NCBI GenBank assembly: GCA_000697475.1
Contig: JNEU01000614.1
Coordinates: 1-64,000 of the forward strand
Reading direction: 5' to 3'
Length of the DNA: 64,000 bases
Source of the DNA: Lichtheimia corymbifera B2541
Taxonomy: Eukaryota > Mucoromycota > Mucoromycetes > Mucorales > Lichtheimiaceae
Under the pieces are notes generated by a model that was not told the DNA's origin, did no database searches, and saw only the letters and a list, made by a program, of their open reading frames with translations. The translations under genes were made by a program, and so were the position numbers. Shown piece by piece: positions 24,175 to 37,600 of the stretch (the stretch's first letter is position 1; every line of letters starts with the position of its first letter).

Positions 24175-27100
24175 TTATTCTCGTTTGGATTCAGTGACAG
24201 TAGCTTGTGTTTCATTTGTCCAATCCATACGATTGCCTTCTTCTTGTTCAGGTACATCATCATCTCTTTCTAATAGTTGGATCGTCATCCTGTGCGTTTC
24301 CGTATTCTACACCACCATGAGTTAGAAAGGGACGTGCGAAAAAAAAAGACATGCACTTACAAAGTTGATCCTGTATAAATTTTCATCATCATCCACAATG
24401 CGTTCGGCCCGTTGTCGATAGCTTGCTATGGTTTGTGAACTCGTCGTATCCCGGCTCTGATCGCTACGTAAAAGCTCCACTAATTCAACACATTTCTCCT
24501 CCATGGTTACCACTTGCATCTATAATAAAAAAAGAGCTGATAAGCATGGATGCCTCTACCACTGTAAGCCAAAACTCATATATATACCTGCTTGATGATC
24601 GAATGGACCAACTTGTCAATTGTAAAGAGGACATAGGCTTCAGTAGCAAAGAGGTATCGTGCCTTCTCTTCAAACATGATTTGGTCAAGATCACCATCAA
24701 ATAATCGATCAATGAGATCCAACAGTGCATTGTAATAGCCATTGGATGTGTTGACATCTAGAAACCGGGTATGTTAGCAACCACTAAAAGTGTATCAATA
24801 TACATATCCACATCATACCATCAAATCGACTGCTGTAGAGGCCAAGTTCCAAGGCAACGGCATTAATTTTTTTACCCTTGTCAGGATTATTCCTCATTTC
24901 TTCATCCAGTCGCTTCATTTTAGCGAGACGTTCATACATCATCTATGTATGATAGAGCCAGTGTTAGATAAACGCAGAGGCGCAATTCCTTTTAGAATAG
25001 ATACATACCTGATACAGCCTAAAGAAGCTATAGAATGCTGTATTGCAAAAGAACGTATAGATGGTACGACCTTCTGAACCAGGAGCGGTGGCAGCTGCGA
25101 ATAAACGATCGCCTCCTTGAGTGCCATTGGGAGGCTCAATTTCTTGGGGTGAACGTGTCATTGAGTCTCCTCCTCCTCCACCATTTGTGACCGAGTCAAA
25201 CTCATCCGCTGACGTTGTATCTTCACGCTTAATGGTTTGATCCGATGATGGTGTATTCTCATGATCGTTGCTGCGAGGTGTGATATCATTGTCATCCACT
25301 GCTGGTGTATTTTTTCTCTTCTTTGTTAAAACATCCCGCAATAATTGAACCGATACATCCGTGTCGTCTGTGCGTGATCGACCACTGCGTTTTCTGTTTC
25401 TAGAAGGCGATCGACTCCGATCCCGCGGTGATCGACCGATAACATCCCCATCCGATTCTTCCGTGTTCATGGATTGTGCATCCTCGTCGTCCTCTTCGTC
25501 ATTGTCAGACTCAATATCCATGCCTTCAGGTACGGTATCCTCAACGTGGAAGAAAAGTGGTATAAAGATACGCATGAATATTCGAATCTTGCTGCGATCA
25601 TTGCTGCTGAATCCATTCTGCTTTTCAATGTACGAGAAAATCACTCGCGTCACGTCCTTGAATACACCAGAATCACCAAATGAAAATCGCAAGGGGTATT
25701 TCTTGTTCTCCTTATCATCCCGCGACGCTGATGCTTCATCATGCAGTGTCTCAATCTCGGCCACAAGCACCTTGCCACTCATTGCTTTCCGATCATTGGT
25801 CTTGAAAGAATGTCCTTGATAATCCAAAGAACGATAAAAGTTTTTGGCATCCATCTCACGCCATGTCTTGTTACATTCATGCTATAACCAAATATATATG
25901 TGTGTGTGAGCATCATTTGTGTATAGCCGCCATACCATGAATGCTATTTACCTGAGCTTTTCTCCATTCTTCATCCTTTTGTGTAAGTCGACGAAGAAGA
26001 ATAGGCACCACACGAGCAGGGTTGCTGTATAGCATTTCGATCACCTCAAGGCCACGATCCTCTTCATATATCTTTTTGATGATGCGTTCATAAATGGTCA
26101 CAGATTGTCCACCTAACCCAGGCTCCAATCGGAAGGCACTCTTTTGCTCAGGTGTCATTGTCTCCAGCTTCTCAGCAATCGGTTCAAGTAGCGCCAGGAC
26201 ATTCAAGTTGGCATCAATATTGAGATCATAATCATATCTACACATGTTCCGTTTAGTATACATGAAAGCCCAATAAAAACACGAATCATTTTTACCTTTC
26301 TTCCTCACAACGATGCATGGCTTCTTCATATTGGTTCTTTTTCGATGCCACAAATCCACTGTCCTCACTTGCCCAGATAGGATGTGATACATATTCATCA
26401 TTGAGCACTTCCCAGCATAATTGATCACGTCCAGAGCATGGTTGATTTTGCCACTGTAGAGAGAGAGTGTATGTGTGTGAATATAAGGAGAAATGTCAAA
26501 ATGCTGCCATGTGATTATACCTCTTGTGACACAAGTCGATAACTGGGGCTTGAATCGACCGTGGTGCATTGATTGAGGTCAGGTTTGGGTACAATGGCGG
26601 CGGGTTGATCAATGGTCTGCTCTTTGACATCGACTGCCACTGTATTCTTGAACCAGGCAAAAAGATCCTTATCCGTTCCCAAAAAGCCTTCTGCTTGTTT
26701 CAACAAGGCGTCGATATCGATGATTTGCTGGGTGAAAAGATTGAGCAACTTTAGGAATTCTTCATAGGAGGGCTTGTTGCCAATATGCTTCCGGATCTGA
26801 TCAAAAAGTTCCACATCGTCATTGGACACCGTAGGTCGAATGGGATCATAATACGAGGATGCTGGGAAGCCTTCAATGATCTCTTCCTCCACTCTTTGGC
26901 CCTTGGTTCGTTTACCCTATTCACAACAGCAATCAATATCCTCCCCTTTCAAAGATAATAATAATAACATACCCCTCCGCGTTTCTTTTTCCCAGCTGAT
27001 AACATGCCGCCACCTTGTGTCATGCCATAGGGACGTTTGGAGCCTAAACATGATATAGATGAGTTGCATGATACAAGATCATCTTCTCTCTCTTATTGTA

Positions 27101-29008
27101 ACTTACCCATAGAATACGCATCCAATTCATCCAATAATTCAGGTGCTGGTTGACCAGTGATTTCAGGTAAAAATTGCTTGAATTCTTGCAAAAGATCCGG
27201 TGCTCTGCTGAAAAGGTATTGGACATGGGCATACACCTCTTGAATAGGCTTCCTCTCTTTTTGATATGTTTGCAAAATCTCCAAAAACTGCTTATACGTG
27301 TCAGGTTCATTTGCAAAACGGTTCTACAATACATTGAGTCAATATGTGTGTATCCCTTGGATCCCTTTTTCATCTTACCTTGATCTTGTTGACATAATTG
27401 ATGGCATGATTGAATTCCACAGGGGCTCTTCGAGTATGTGCAGAGTTTCCATTGGTAGTAGTGGTAGCCGTGGTGGATTGATCTTCAGATGGATGCATGG
27501 AAGAAGGCGGCTGTGGCTGTGACTGTGGGGCTGATCCTGCAGGTAAAGGTGGACCTGGTCTCCTGGATCCAGGCAAATAAGATGGATGATGATGATGATG
27601 ATGCGGGGGAGGAGGAGGAGGATGCGATAGAGATGAAGATGGTGGTGGGATGGTAGATGTCAAAGATGCAGTTGTAGTAGCTGTAGTAGTTGTAGTAGTA
27701 GAAGAGGAAGTTACAGTGGTTGTAGGTGGACCATGTGTAGCTGATGGCATATGACCATAAGGTGTTTGATAATAATGACCTGGATGGGGTGGTGGTGGTG
27801 GTGGATGTGGATGATGATGAGGATGATGATGATGGGATGTTTGCATTGGATGTAACATTTCATGATGATGATGATGTTGTTGTTGTCTTGGATCCATCAT
27901 TCCCATGGTTGCTGCATTGGTGCGTTTCAATATGGTTCCTGCTGGTGTTGTCACCTTGATCATATCCGGTTCATTAGGATCCATAGAACATTCAATACGA
28001 TAGCCAGGAGGTAGAAACGTATTGAAACCAGAAATCAATTCCGGATGGCCATTAAAGAGAATGGAGACTCGTTCAATCACACCAGGTGTATCAATCCTAT
28101 CAGAATTCTCCACATCAATACGTATGCCACTTTTTTATAATAACAATGAAACTTACGCTTGACTCTTGAAGTCTTTCATAATATCCAAAAATTGATTATA
28201 CACGTCAGGACGCGCCGAGAATTGGACCTTGACTTGATCCAAATACGTCAAAGCATCACGAACATTGAGTGGTCGATAATTGGTGTTATCATTATTCGTT
28301 TGAGGCGGTTGTTGTTGTTGTGGCGATGGGGATGGTTGACGAGTGGTTGTTGTTGTTGTTGTTGTAGGTTGAGAAGTAAGACGTGGGCCACCAGCGGTTG
28401 CTGTTCCTGAAGTCTGTGTACGATTTTCCACCAATGTTGAGATAGATGACACAGCTGAGCTGCGTGGTGGTGGAGGAGGTGGTGTTGTCGGCGGGGGTGC
28501 AATCGATGGTAGTTGTGTTGTATGGACTGCTGCTGTTGCACTATTATTCCCAGTTGCCATCCTTTCTTCAGTAGCTGTCGTTGTAGAAGAAGCACCTGTA
28601 AGAACACTCGGCGATGGTAGACTAGGCATGTTTTGAGTGGATGAAAAAGCCGTAGGACTGCTGTAAGCTGGACCTGACGTTGCCAAAGCACTCGACGAAT
28701 GACTGGAAGCCGTACTCTGGAATGGGATCTCACTCAATTTAGGCGAAGGCAATCGCTGCGACGTTGGACGCGACATGGTATTGGAAGTGATTGGTAGTGG
28801 AGGTGGTAATGTTTGAGGTAAAGAAGGAGACGAGGTGGGTACTGTTGCAGTCGACGAAGACGACGACGAAGGTGGGGGTGGTGGGGGTGGTGGTAAAGGC
28901 GAACTTGGCGTGTTTCTATTCCAATGACAATGAGAACGATACAAGCAAGGTGGAGATCAGTCAAGTTTACCTAATGTCTGGCGGTGGAGGCTTAATGGGC
29001 GATGACAT
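24175..29008 (-). CDS. SIN3: SIN3-type transcriptional corepressor
   Basis: Scaffold of the Sin3-Rpd3 histone deacetylase complex. The short first exon (ATG at 29008) encodes [13 protein letters not shown] and splices into a long Pro/Ser/Thr/Gln-rich region. PAH1 follows ([17 protein letters not shown] ... [19 protein letters not shown]), then a His/Pro-rich spacer, PAH2 ([15 protein letters not shown] ... [19 protein letters not shown]) and PAH3 ([14 protein letters not shown] ... [19 protein letters not shown]). Next is the HDAC-interaction region ([55 protein letters not shown]), then the conserved block [22 protein letters not shown]-terminal Sin3 domain includes [19 protein letters not shown] and [20 protein letters not shown]. 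An Asp/Glu- and Arg/Ser-rich insert lies at about 25.4-25.5 kb. Stop at 24175-24177. About a dozen exons. Confidence 0.93.
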
Positions 29009-29386
29009 TTGGGGGTTGAAGAAAAGCAAAGCTGATAAAAAAGGACCGCTGTGTTCGAGCAAGATCAAATCATCCCGCTCGTGGTTAAATATGCATCCGT
29101 CGCGCAAATGACAACCAAGGAGTGGTTTCATTACAGTGTGCTTCGTCTTGATCCCTGTTGCACCATCATGCATCATTCTTTAAAACACCAGGTTTTAATA
29201 TCCACTCGTAGATAGACGTCTTCCATAGCAACACTATATTGTAATAGAATTCTTGTTTATTATAAAGATTAACTAAACTGCTCCTTCTGGGTGTCCTATA
29301 TTCTTTGTTTCAATGTCGATAAACTGCACCCTTTCGCTGTGTGTAACCAAGAACGCCTTTCTCTTTTACACGTATACCCACGCCTC
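29009..29386. promoter_or_regulatory. Divergent promoter region between SIN3 and PNG1
   Basis: About 380 bases separate the two start codons, which face away from each other, so the region should hold both promoters and 5' leaders. No specific binding motif was supported. Confidence 0.5.
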
Positions 29387-31944
29387 ATGGAGCCTGACGA
29401 AATAAGCGCCATAACAACACGCTTAACAGCACAATGGTTTGGTTTCTTACAGCAACGTGCTTCTGGTCAACCATCGCAACGTTCATTCACGCAGTCTCTC
29501 GGTCCAATGTTCGACATGAGCAACGCATTGGGCAGTGGTGGTGGACAAGACAACAAGTTTCTGGAAGAGTTAAAAACATATGGTCAACGTGTATTACAAT
29601 ACGAAGATAAAGAACTACTTGTAAGAAAGTAACGAGCATACTACAAGAGAGAGAGAGGGAGCTCAAAAGTCATTCATCATAGGAAAAAGCCATGGATCAT
29701 ATTCCAATTCATCGACTCTATGAGGAAGCCGAACGTGCTGTGGAGAATGGGGATGATCCTGAATCCTCTTTGGATGACCAAGTCATTATTCGTCTTTTAC
29801 ATTGGTTCAAGCATGATTTCTTCACCTGGGTCAATGACCCTCCTTGTGATTACTGCGGGGTAAGAAAGAAACCCATTGCCCTTGCCCTTCTTCAATTGCA
29901 TAATACGGTTGCTGTAGTCAGACAAAACGGTGCCACAAGGAACAGCAGAGCCCAATGAACAAGATAAACGCTATGGTGCACGCATTGTCGAGCTTTATCG
30001 CTGCACAACATGTAACAACATTACTCGCTTTGCTCGTTACAAGTAAGCATCATCACCATTGACATGATCAGCATCGCTTGTTAAATCACTACATGATTGA
30101 TTGATCAGTGATGCCGGAAAGCTATTGGAGACGCGTCGTGGAAGATGTGGCGAATGGGCCAATGTAAGTCATTCTTGAGAGAAGAGAGGGCCTGTTTTAA
30201 ATGGTATCATGTCATTAGTGCTTTACGCTTTGTTGTCGTGCGGTAGGCTCCGAGGCACGCCTTGTATATGATAAGACAGGTAACCATCTTATTCCTCAAA
30301 AAGAGTGATGGTGTTGATGCTGATGGCTTTTTGTAGACCACGTCTGGACCGAAGTGTACTCTGAGTTCAAAGGGAGATGGGTGCATTGCGATTCTGGAGA
30401 GGAGGCCTACGATCAGGTAATAGAATCATGGGCTGGTTGTTTCATGTTGGCAGCTGCTGACACACAGGCACACGCATAGCCTTTGTTATATAGCGAGGGA
30501 TGGGGCAAGAAGCTCAATTACTGTATCGCCTTTTCTGCTGAAGAAGCCTTCGATGTGACCAAACGTTATACAAGAAATTGGCTTGAAGTGCTAAAGAGAC
30601 GTGTACTTGTTGATGAGCAAAGACTTCAAAAGGTAAATGACTTTGGCTTGAGATTGTATAAATATATCTCATATGGCTCTTTAGTTTTTGGATGATATGA
30701 CGGCAGAAAAACAAAAGTACCTGGATGATGATCGAAAGCAATTACTGAAGGAACGGCGCAAGAAAGAGGAAAAGGAATTGGAGGATGCGGTCAAGAGAAC
30801 GGATGTCAAGGACAGTGAGAAGCTAGGCCGAAAGACTGGTTTGTTCAGTGTTAGTGGGTATCATCATGTTTTTATACTAAGGAAGAATGGATGGATTATT
30901 AGGCTCCATTGAATGGCGGAGGGCACGTGGTGAAGATGGTGGGTTAGTGAACAGCATGATGGCGTCATGTATTCGAGGTAAAGCTCATCAGCTGGAGATG
31001 GAAGTAGGGTTGTGGAAATCTAATGTTATCTTTTATCATAGAGCGGGACTTGGCCACCTCAGCAATCAATACGGTGGGCTCAGCCAGCATACGCTCATCA
31101 TCAGGAACGGAGGAGGAGATCAGACTGACGACGGCTGATCCAGATCAATGTGGTGCTGCTTACTGCCAAGAACCGATCGACGTGACACAATCACTTGTGC
31201 TGGATATTGAGTTTTCATTCAAAATTACAAACAAGGAGGGGAAACCAGCGTATGGTGGTGCAGATGGATTTGCCTTTGTTATTCAATCAGCTGGCCCTAC
31301 AGTCATTGGCCAAGGTATATATTGACCTAATGTATTAGACAATGGTTTCTTGGACTCATTATGTATTTCATTTATTAAGGGGGATGCGAGCTTGGATATG
31401 GTGGTATCAAGAACAGGTAGGGTCATTTATATTATCATCATTAATCTATTATATTCATTGTTGTTGTTGTATTAGCGTGGCCATTGAATTTGACACATAT
31501 CAAAGGTGAGCTAAAATGAATTGGGAACGGAAACATCCTTGCTTATTAGTGGCTCGTTTATACAAAAAAAAAAAAAACTCGGATCGCTGCGACGATCCTT
31601 CTGGCAACCATATTAGTATCCATGCGGTGAAGCCACCCTTACCTAATTCTGCCCATCAAAAAAACTCGCTTGGTTACACATCGCGTATCCCTGCCATGAA
31701 CAGCGGCGCATGGCTGCATGCACGTATTCGATTGTTTATTGGCCGAGGTCTGATCGAAGTCGCATTGAAGGAATCCGTAACAGAAGAAGACTATGTCCCA
31801 GTACTCACCAAAGATAACCTTGAGCTTGCTGCTTATCTCGGTGATCAAGCATGGATTGGTTTCACTGCCAGCACAGGAGGTCTTGCCCAGAACCATGATA
31901 TTCAATTGAAACAAGTTACTCTATTGCGATCCAAAAATGAATAA
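29387..31944 (+). CDS. PNG1: Peptide:N-glycanase (PNGase) fused to an L-type lectin domain
   Basis: Cytosolic enzyme that removes N-glycans from misfolded glycoproteins during ER-associated degradation. The first exon ends ...YEDKELL and joins [17 protein letters not shown]. Zinc ligands appear as CDYCG and CTTCN, and the transglutaminase-like core has all three catalytic residues: Cys in GRCGEWAN followed by [18 protein letters not shown], His in [11 protein letters not shown], and Asp in [12 protein letters not shown]. Then [20 protein letters not shown] linker [18 protein letters not shown] (here [14 protein letters not shown]) corresponds to the family's conserved linker. Instead of the PAW domain of animals, the frame continues into an L-type lectin fold with [32 protein letters not shown] and [16 protein letters not shown] at 31942-31944. 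No PUB domain is evident. The exon join near 31.5-31.58 kb is uncertain because of a run of 14 A's. Confidence 0.9.
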
Positions 31945-33026
31945 ATCCATTGTGTGTGTATATTATATTCGTTGCATATCATTTGAACACATGGCAACCA
32001 AAAATCGGTGGTACCAACTCATCTTTTATGGCAAGGTATCTTTTGGATATATGCAATTGATCAAGTCGCCCAATCAATGATCGCCAAGGACAATGATGGT
32101 CCAACTTCTGAGCACCGATAAGGCACCATGGTCGTACTAATATGTGAAGACACACCCCAAGTAGTCAGTAGCATCGTGTTGTTGAGTGACCCTCCTCTCC
32201 TGTATGTTGATGTACAATTCATCGCTTTCTCGACGAGGCGGTACAAAATGCTTTTTAGGTCACTTGGATCTTTTCTTAGCTCAAAACAAAATATAAAGGT
32301 CGTCACATGTTGAGATATATACTTTGACGAGAAACATACTAGAATAAGCATTTTTGAGGCGGAGAGAAAGAATAAAGATGTCTCGAACAGGATCGGCGCA
32401 GTATGCACACATACACGGGACACAAAACAAACACGCTAAATGTTCTTTTTTTTTTTGCCTCGCTAGTCAGATGTCAAAAAGGGATCTGCAAATGGGAGGC
32501 CTTTGTAACCCAGAAACCTTTTTTTCTACCACATTTCAAATGCTTGCAACCTAGCACCATCATCATCCATGCCCGATTAGCAACATTGTACAACCATGGA
32601 ATTTGAGATGGGGGCTGGTATGTGAGAATTGTGAAAGCGTATCGGTTCGATTCCCAACAACAAAGTATTTCCATGACAACGACATGTACACAATGTAGGA
32701 GACAGAAAAATAGAATGGATGATAATGACGATGATGATGATGGTAGTAGTAGTAGTAGTAGTAGCTGGGCTTGGCGGGGCATGCGGGCTAATTATGGGTC
32801 ATTGGGCACGTTCTGCCTAAAGATATATTTGGCTTTACCAGGAAAGGGATAGGACAACACCAACGGGATCGACGTGAACACAGTTAATCTTTGGTCTTGG
32901 CCCGTCTCTTGTAAAAAGTCTGTGCGACTCTAACAATTTAAATAGCACGATCTTCCATCGTTCCAAGAGACTTATCATCTTTCTCCTTCCTTTCTCTCTT
33001 TTTTCTTTTACATTCACTCGTCAATC
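31945..33026. other. Intergenic region, 1.1 kb
   Basis: No convincing coding frame. It holds the 3' end of PNG1 and the promoter of the GDP-mannose pyrophosphorylase gene, a run of GAT/AGT triplets at about 32720-32764, and pyrimidine-rich DNA just before 33027. Confidence 0.5.
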
Positions 33027-34376
33027 ATGAAAGCTCTTATTCTCGTTGGTGGTATGTTGTTATAACATCTCTCTCTACGCGTTGTCTGTTTAACCAACAT
33101 TACTACTCAGGTTTTGGCACTCGTCTTCGCCCTCTTACTCTCACCCTTCCCAAGCCCCTTGTTGAGTTTGCCAACAAGCCCATGATCCTTCATCAGATTG
33201 AGCATTTGGCCAAGGTACGCTCTGATGGTGGACTCCATCATGCCCATGCCATACTCATCGTTTTCGTTTGTCTCTCTATCTAGGCTGGTGTTACCGATAT
33301 TGTATTGGCTGTCAACTACCGCCCTGAGATTATGGTGCGCGCTCTTAAAGAATATGAAGAGTTATACAATGTCAAGATCACCTTTTCGGTTGAGACTGAG
33401 CCTCTCGGCACTGCTGGTCCATTGGCACTTGCACGCGAGATCCTTGCCAAGGATGATAGCCCTTTCTTTGTGCTCAACAGTGACGTTATTTGCGATTATC
33501 CATTTGAGCAACTCCGTGATTTCCACTTGAGCCATGGCAACGAAGGTACCATCGTCGTTACCAAGGTCGACGACCCTTCCAAATACGGTGTCATTGTCAA
33601 TCATCCCGACTCTTCCCGCATCGACCGCTTTGTGGAAAAGCCAAAGGAATTCATCAGCAACAAGATCAATGCTGGTATCTACATTTTCAATCCTTCTGTA
33701 CTTGAACGTATTGAGGTAAGTTATTGTGTTGTGGAAAGGTATAGAACAAGTTGGCTTATCATATAAATATATATAGCTCAAGCCCACTTCGATCGAAAAG
33801 GAAGTTTTCCCATACGTTGCTCAAGATGGTCAGCTGCATACTTTTGATTTGGAAGGATTCTGGATGGATGTGGGTCAACCCAAGGACTTTTTGACGGGTA
33901 CTTGCTTATACTTGAGCCATTTGAGCAAGAACAAGCCTGAAGAACTTGCCAACCCTACCTTGGATTATGTTCACCACGGCAACGTCATGGTCCACCCTAC
34001 TGCAAAGATTGGCAAGGGTTGTCGTATTGGTCCTAATGTTGTGATTGGTCCTAACGTGGAAATTGGTGATGGTGTGCGTCTTCAACGATGTGTGCTTCTC
34101 GATAGCGCCAAGATTAAGGACTATGCTTGGGTTCAATCTAGCATCGTTGGCTGGCATTCATCCGTCGGTCGCTGGGTAAGTTTGCTGAAACTCAAAATTC
34201 AGGGACTAGTTTCACTCACTGGGCTTGTATTTTTTTTTCTATAGTCGCGATTGGAAGGCTGCTCAGTATTGGGTGACGATGTCACTATCAAGGATGAAAT
34301 TTATGTCAATGGTGGTTCGATCTTGCCTCACAAGTCGATCGCATCCAACATCACGGAGCCACAAATTATCATGTAA
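33027..34376 (+). CDS. Mannose-1-phosphate guanylyltransferase (GDP-mannose pyrophosphorylase)
   Basis: Makes GDP-mannose from mannose-1-phosphate and GTP in the cytosol, the donor for N-glycans, mannoproteins and GPI anchors. Five exons. The N-terminal nucleotidyltransferase motif is [18 protein letters not shown] followed by [15 protein letters not shown], with the signature Gly-rich loop and catalytic Arg/Lys. Then [34 protein letters not shown] and [14 protein letters not shown]. The C-terminal left-handed beta-helix is shown by hexapeptide repeats ([20 protein letters not shown]). The end [20 protein letters not shown](IM) is typical. About 360 residues, the family length, with TAA at 34374-34376. 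Orthologue of yeast PSA1 and human GMPPB. Confidence 0.97.
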
Positions 34377-34674
34377 ATAGCCCCCCCCCCACCAACACAC
34401 ACCACAACACACAACTTTTTTTACCTACCTCCTCCTCCAAACAACAACATGCACACACACACTCACACTCACATATTCACATCAAACACATCTTCACCAC
34501 ATGATTCATCCGTTTTCCCGATATCCGTTTTATCTCTTTGTATTTGGCACGAAACAACTTGTCTTTTTGGCATATAATAATATCTTTTGGATACACACAC
34601 ACACAGACAGCCAGATGTCTCTTTTTATATTACAGCTTGGGGGATTATATACAAAGTGGGGAGGAAGGGATGAT

Positions 34675-37600
34675 TTACAGTTCGGGTTGTAATTTTGTCC
34701 TGAGGTCGTGTAAGCGTTTGGCAGCATTGACATCCGTTTTGCTTTGAATAGCACCACCACCACCATGGGCCATCCTTTCCAGTCTTGAACTTAGAGCAGG
34801 AAGACCTTGCAACCTGTGGTTCAAGCGTCGAACTATTCCGGCCGCATCATCCTCATTATACTGTCGTAATTGTTTGGTTTGTCTGATGCGGGGTGGTGTC
34901 GTTGGTGTTGGAGGAGTGTTCCTTTTGCCCATTCGGTTGTTGAGTGCTTTGATTTGCTTACTTACAACGGCCACCCTGGGTTGTTGTCTTTGTGTTTCCG
35001 ATGGATTATTGATACGAAGTGTGGGTCGGTGATGAGGATGAAAGACGGTGGTGCCTTTTGACGATGATGATGAGGAGGAGGAGGATGATGACAATGTTGG
35101 TGATACAGTCGGCTTTGATTTCTTGTTGGTTGGTTTGTCTTCAGAAGATGATGATGATGATGATGAAGGTTCCTATATAAAGTACAATTAGAGTCGTAGT
35201 GAAAAAAAAAAAAAAAGAACATAGAAACAAAAGCTTTACCATGTCCTTTCGCTTGAGAACTCCCTCTCTTGGCTCTTCTCCTTCGAGTCGCTTCCTTTTC
35301 TCAAGTACAAGTCGTTCCCAAAAGGCATCATCGCGTCTCGTATTCTCCTCCATCAACTCTTCCTTGATGACATTGCCTCTGTTGTTCATTTTCCAGACTT
35401 TTGCAAACATGGATGAGCGAGGATTGATATGGGATAAAGCCAGGGAGAAGTCGTTCATTGCTTGGTTATCAGACATCTGCTCGTTTGTAAGGTCGCTTCG
35501 ATCAAGGAGCTTGTCAATAGCATGATCATCATAGTGAATGGCTTTTGACGCATGATCATCTTCAAATAGGCCCGCCACACCAAACTTTAGGATATTCTTG
35601 ATTTCCTGCTCTTGTAGTATCCCCGTATCATCCATTTTGCCGAGAACAGACCTCCGCTTGGCTATCAATGCAATCTTTTCTTCGGCTGTATAGCGCATCA
35701 TAAACTTGAATACAACCACAGGCTTTGCTTGTCCCACACAGTAAACACAGTCCACCGCTCGCATCATCGCATGAGGATCGTGATCCATGTCCCATAGAAT
35801 CAAAGTGTCAGCCGTCATCATATTGAACCTGGCGCAAACCGTCGTCATCAAAAACACTTTGACAGTCGACTCATTGCTGTTGAATGTATCCACTCGTTTG
35901 ACACGGTCATGAATCGGTGTTCCCTCATCCATACGTAAATATTCGGTGTTATTGAACGAAAAATATCGCGCCAAAATGTCCAATATCGATTTGTAGGCTG
36001 ATAAGACAAGCACCCGATGATTGTTAGCGAGAAGCTTCGGAAGCATTTGGTGAAACAAGGTGAGTTTGGGAGATGCATGAATAAAAGCCTGTTGCGCGTC
36101 TTGATCGGCATCGATACCCGGCATATGACAAGGATGGCCCTTTGGCGTATCATGAAACAACAGCAGAGGGATCAGACAAGGATGATTCAGAGTTTCACGC
36201 AAGAGCACCAGAGCATTGTGAAAATGGTTTGTAGTCTTGTTACTACCCGCAACTGTATCCTTGATAAGGTTATCCTCAAGAATTATTTGATAGATTTGTC
36301 GCTGGAATGATGTCATTGTGACAGGTACAATAAGCTCGGATTTGGGCGGCAATGTTTGCAACAGCAGATCCTTTGTGCGACGAAGGTAATAAGGCTGAAA
36401 TTGTTCAAGGAGAATCTGCATCGGATCTTGTGAGGCTAATCCATGAAAACCTTGCAGCCCGCGAACACTGCGGAATCGTATGGGATCAATGAAGTGCATG
36501 ATCTCGGCAAGACCACTCGCACCCTTTTGTCTAAGCGTGTCTAAGAAGAGATGTGGTCAATAACACATCAATCTTCATATATATGTATATATGCTTACCT
36601 GCCATAAGTATGCGACGAGAAACTTGAAGGGTTCGCAATGCACGGTACACCGACGAGTCAACTTGGTGTGCTTGATCAACAACTAACACGGCAAAGTCGA
36701 TCTTTTTGAGAACCTCCAAGTTGGATGACAATGCATTGTGTGTGGCAATGACAACATGACATCTGGGTTCCTTTGTGCGACGTTTCTCCTGGAGGTTCTT
36801 GAGATCCGATTCCAGTTGCTGAGTTACTTCTGATGGACAATAGGGCAGGGCGATCATAGAGGGTGACCATTGCTTCATTTTACGGATCCAGCTTTCAACA
36901 TGGCTTTTGTGGGGAGTCACCACCAGGAAAGGATGAACATCATGCTTGGTCAACAGATAGTCCAGGAACGACACCACTTGGGTTGTTTTGCCTAAATCAC
37001 CATAGCATTAGTATTAATAACCAATGATCCTTCTGCTACTTCTAATACATACCAAGACCCTTATCGTCTGCCAATACACAAGATTGTTGTAGATCCCACT
37101 TGTAGAGTAGCCATCTAATTATTGATAGAGATCATCATCTTAGCTAATAATAATAGATATAACTTCTTTAATTCTTGACCTTACTTTAATCCCTCCAACT
37201 GATGAGATATCAATGTGCCTCCGCTAATGTAAGCTGGTTGTTGTTGTTGTTGTCGATCCACGCTGCTACTAGGATCTTCAGATGCTGCGAGGGGCACTTG
37301 CTCTTCCTCAAGATTGGATGATGTGTCTTGTTGCTGTTGTTGCCAATATCGATCAAGAGCATCGATGTATGCAGAATAAAGATTCGAGTCCTTGGGCGAT
37401 GGAGGTGTATCCCAGTATGCTATCATTGGCATGTGTGAGTGAATTCCATCATGTCATTGACAAATAGAGATAGTAGTAGTAGCCTTACCTTGATCATCAG
37501 CGGGTCCACCAAACTGTGCAAGGACGCGATGGACGTTCGTTGATGAACCTGCTTGTACCTGATTCCCATGCTCATCTTGAACATCCATAATCCGAATAAT

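Noticed and set aside
29291..29386. Upstream extension of the PNG1 frame
   Set aside because: The longer frame begins at GTG, not ATG; the ATG at 29387 is the first good start and leads directly into protein-like sequence.
30836..31040. PNG1 and the lectin region as two separate genes
   Set aside because: The exon with the conserved PNGase linker joins the lectin exon in phase across good splice sites, with no stop, no polyadenylation signal and no new ATG between them.
32630..32680. tRNA B-box-like word GGTTCGATTCC
   Set aside because: The flanking bases do not form a T-stem (two mismatches in five pairs) and no A-box or acceptor stem lies upstream at the right distance.
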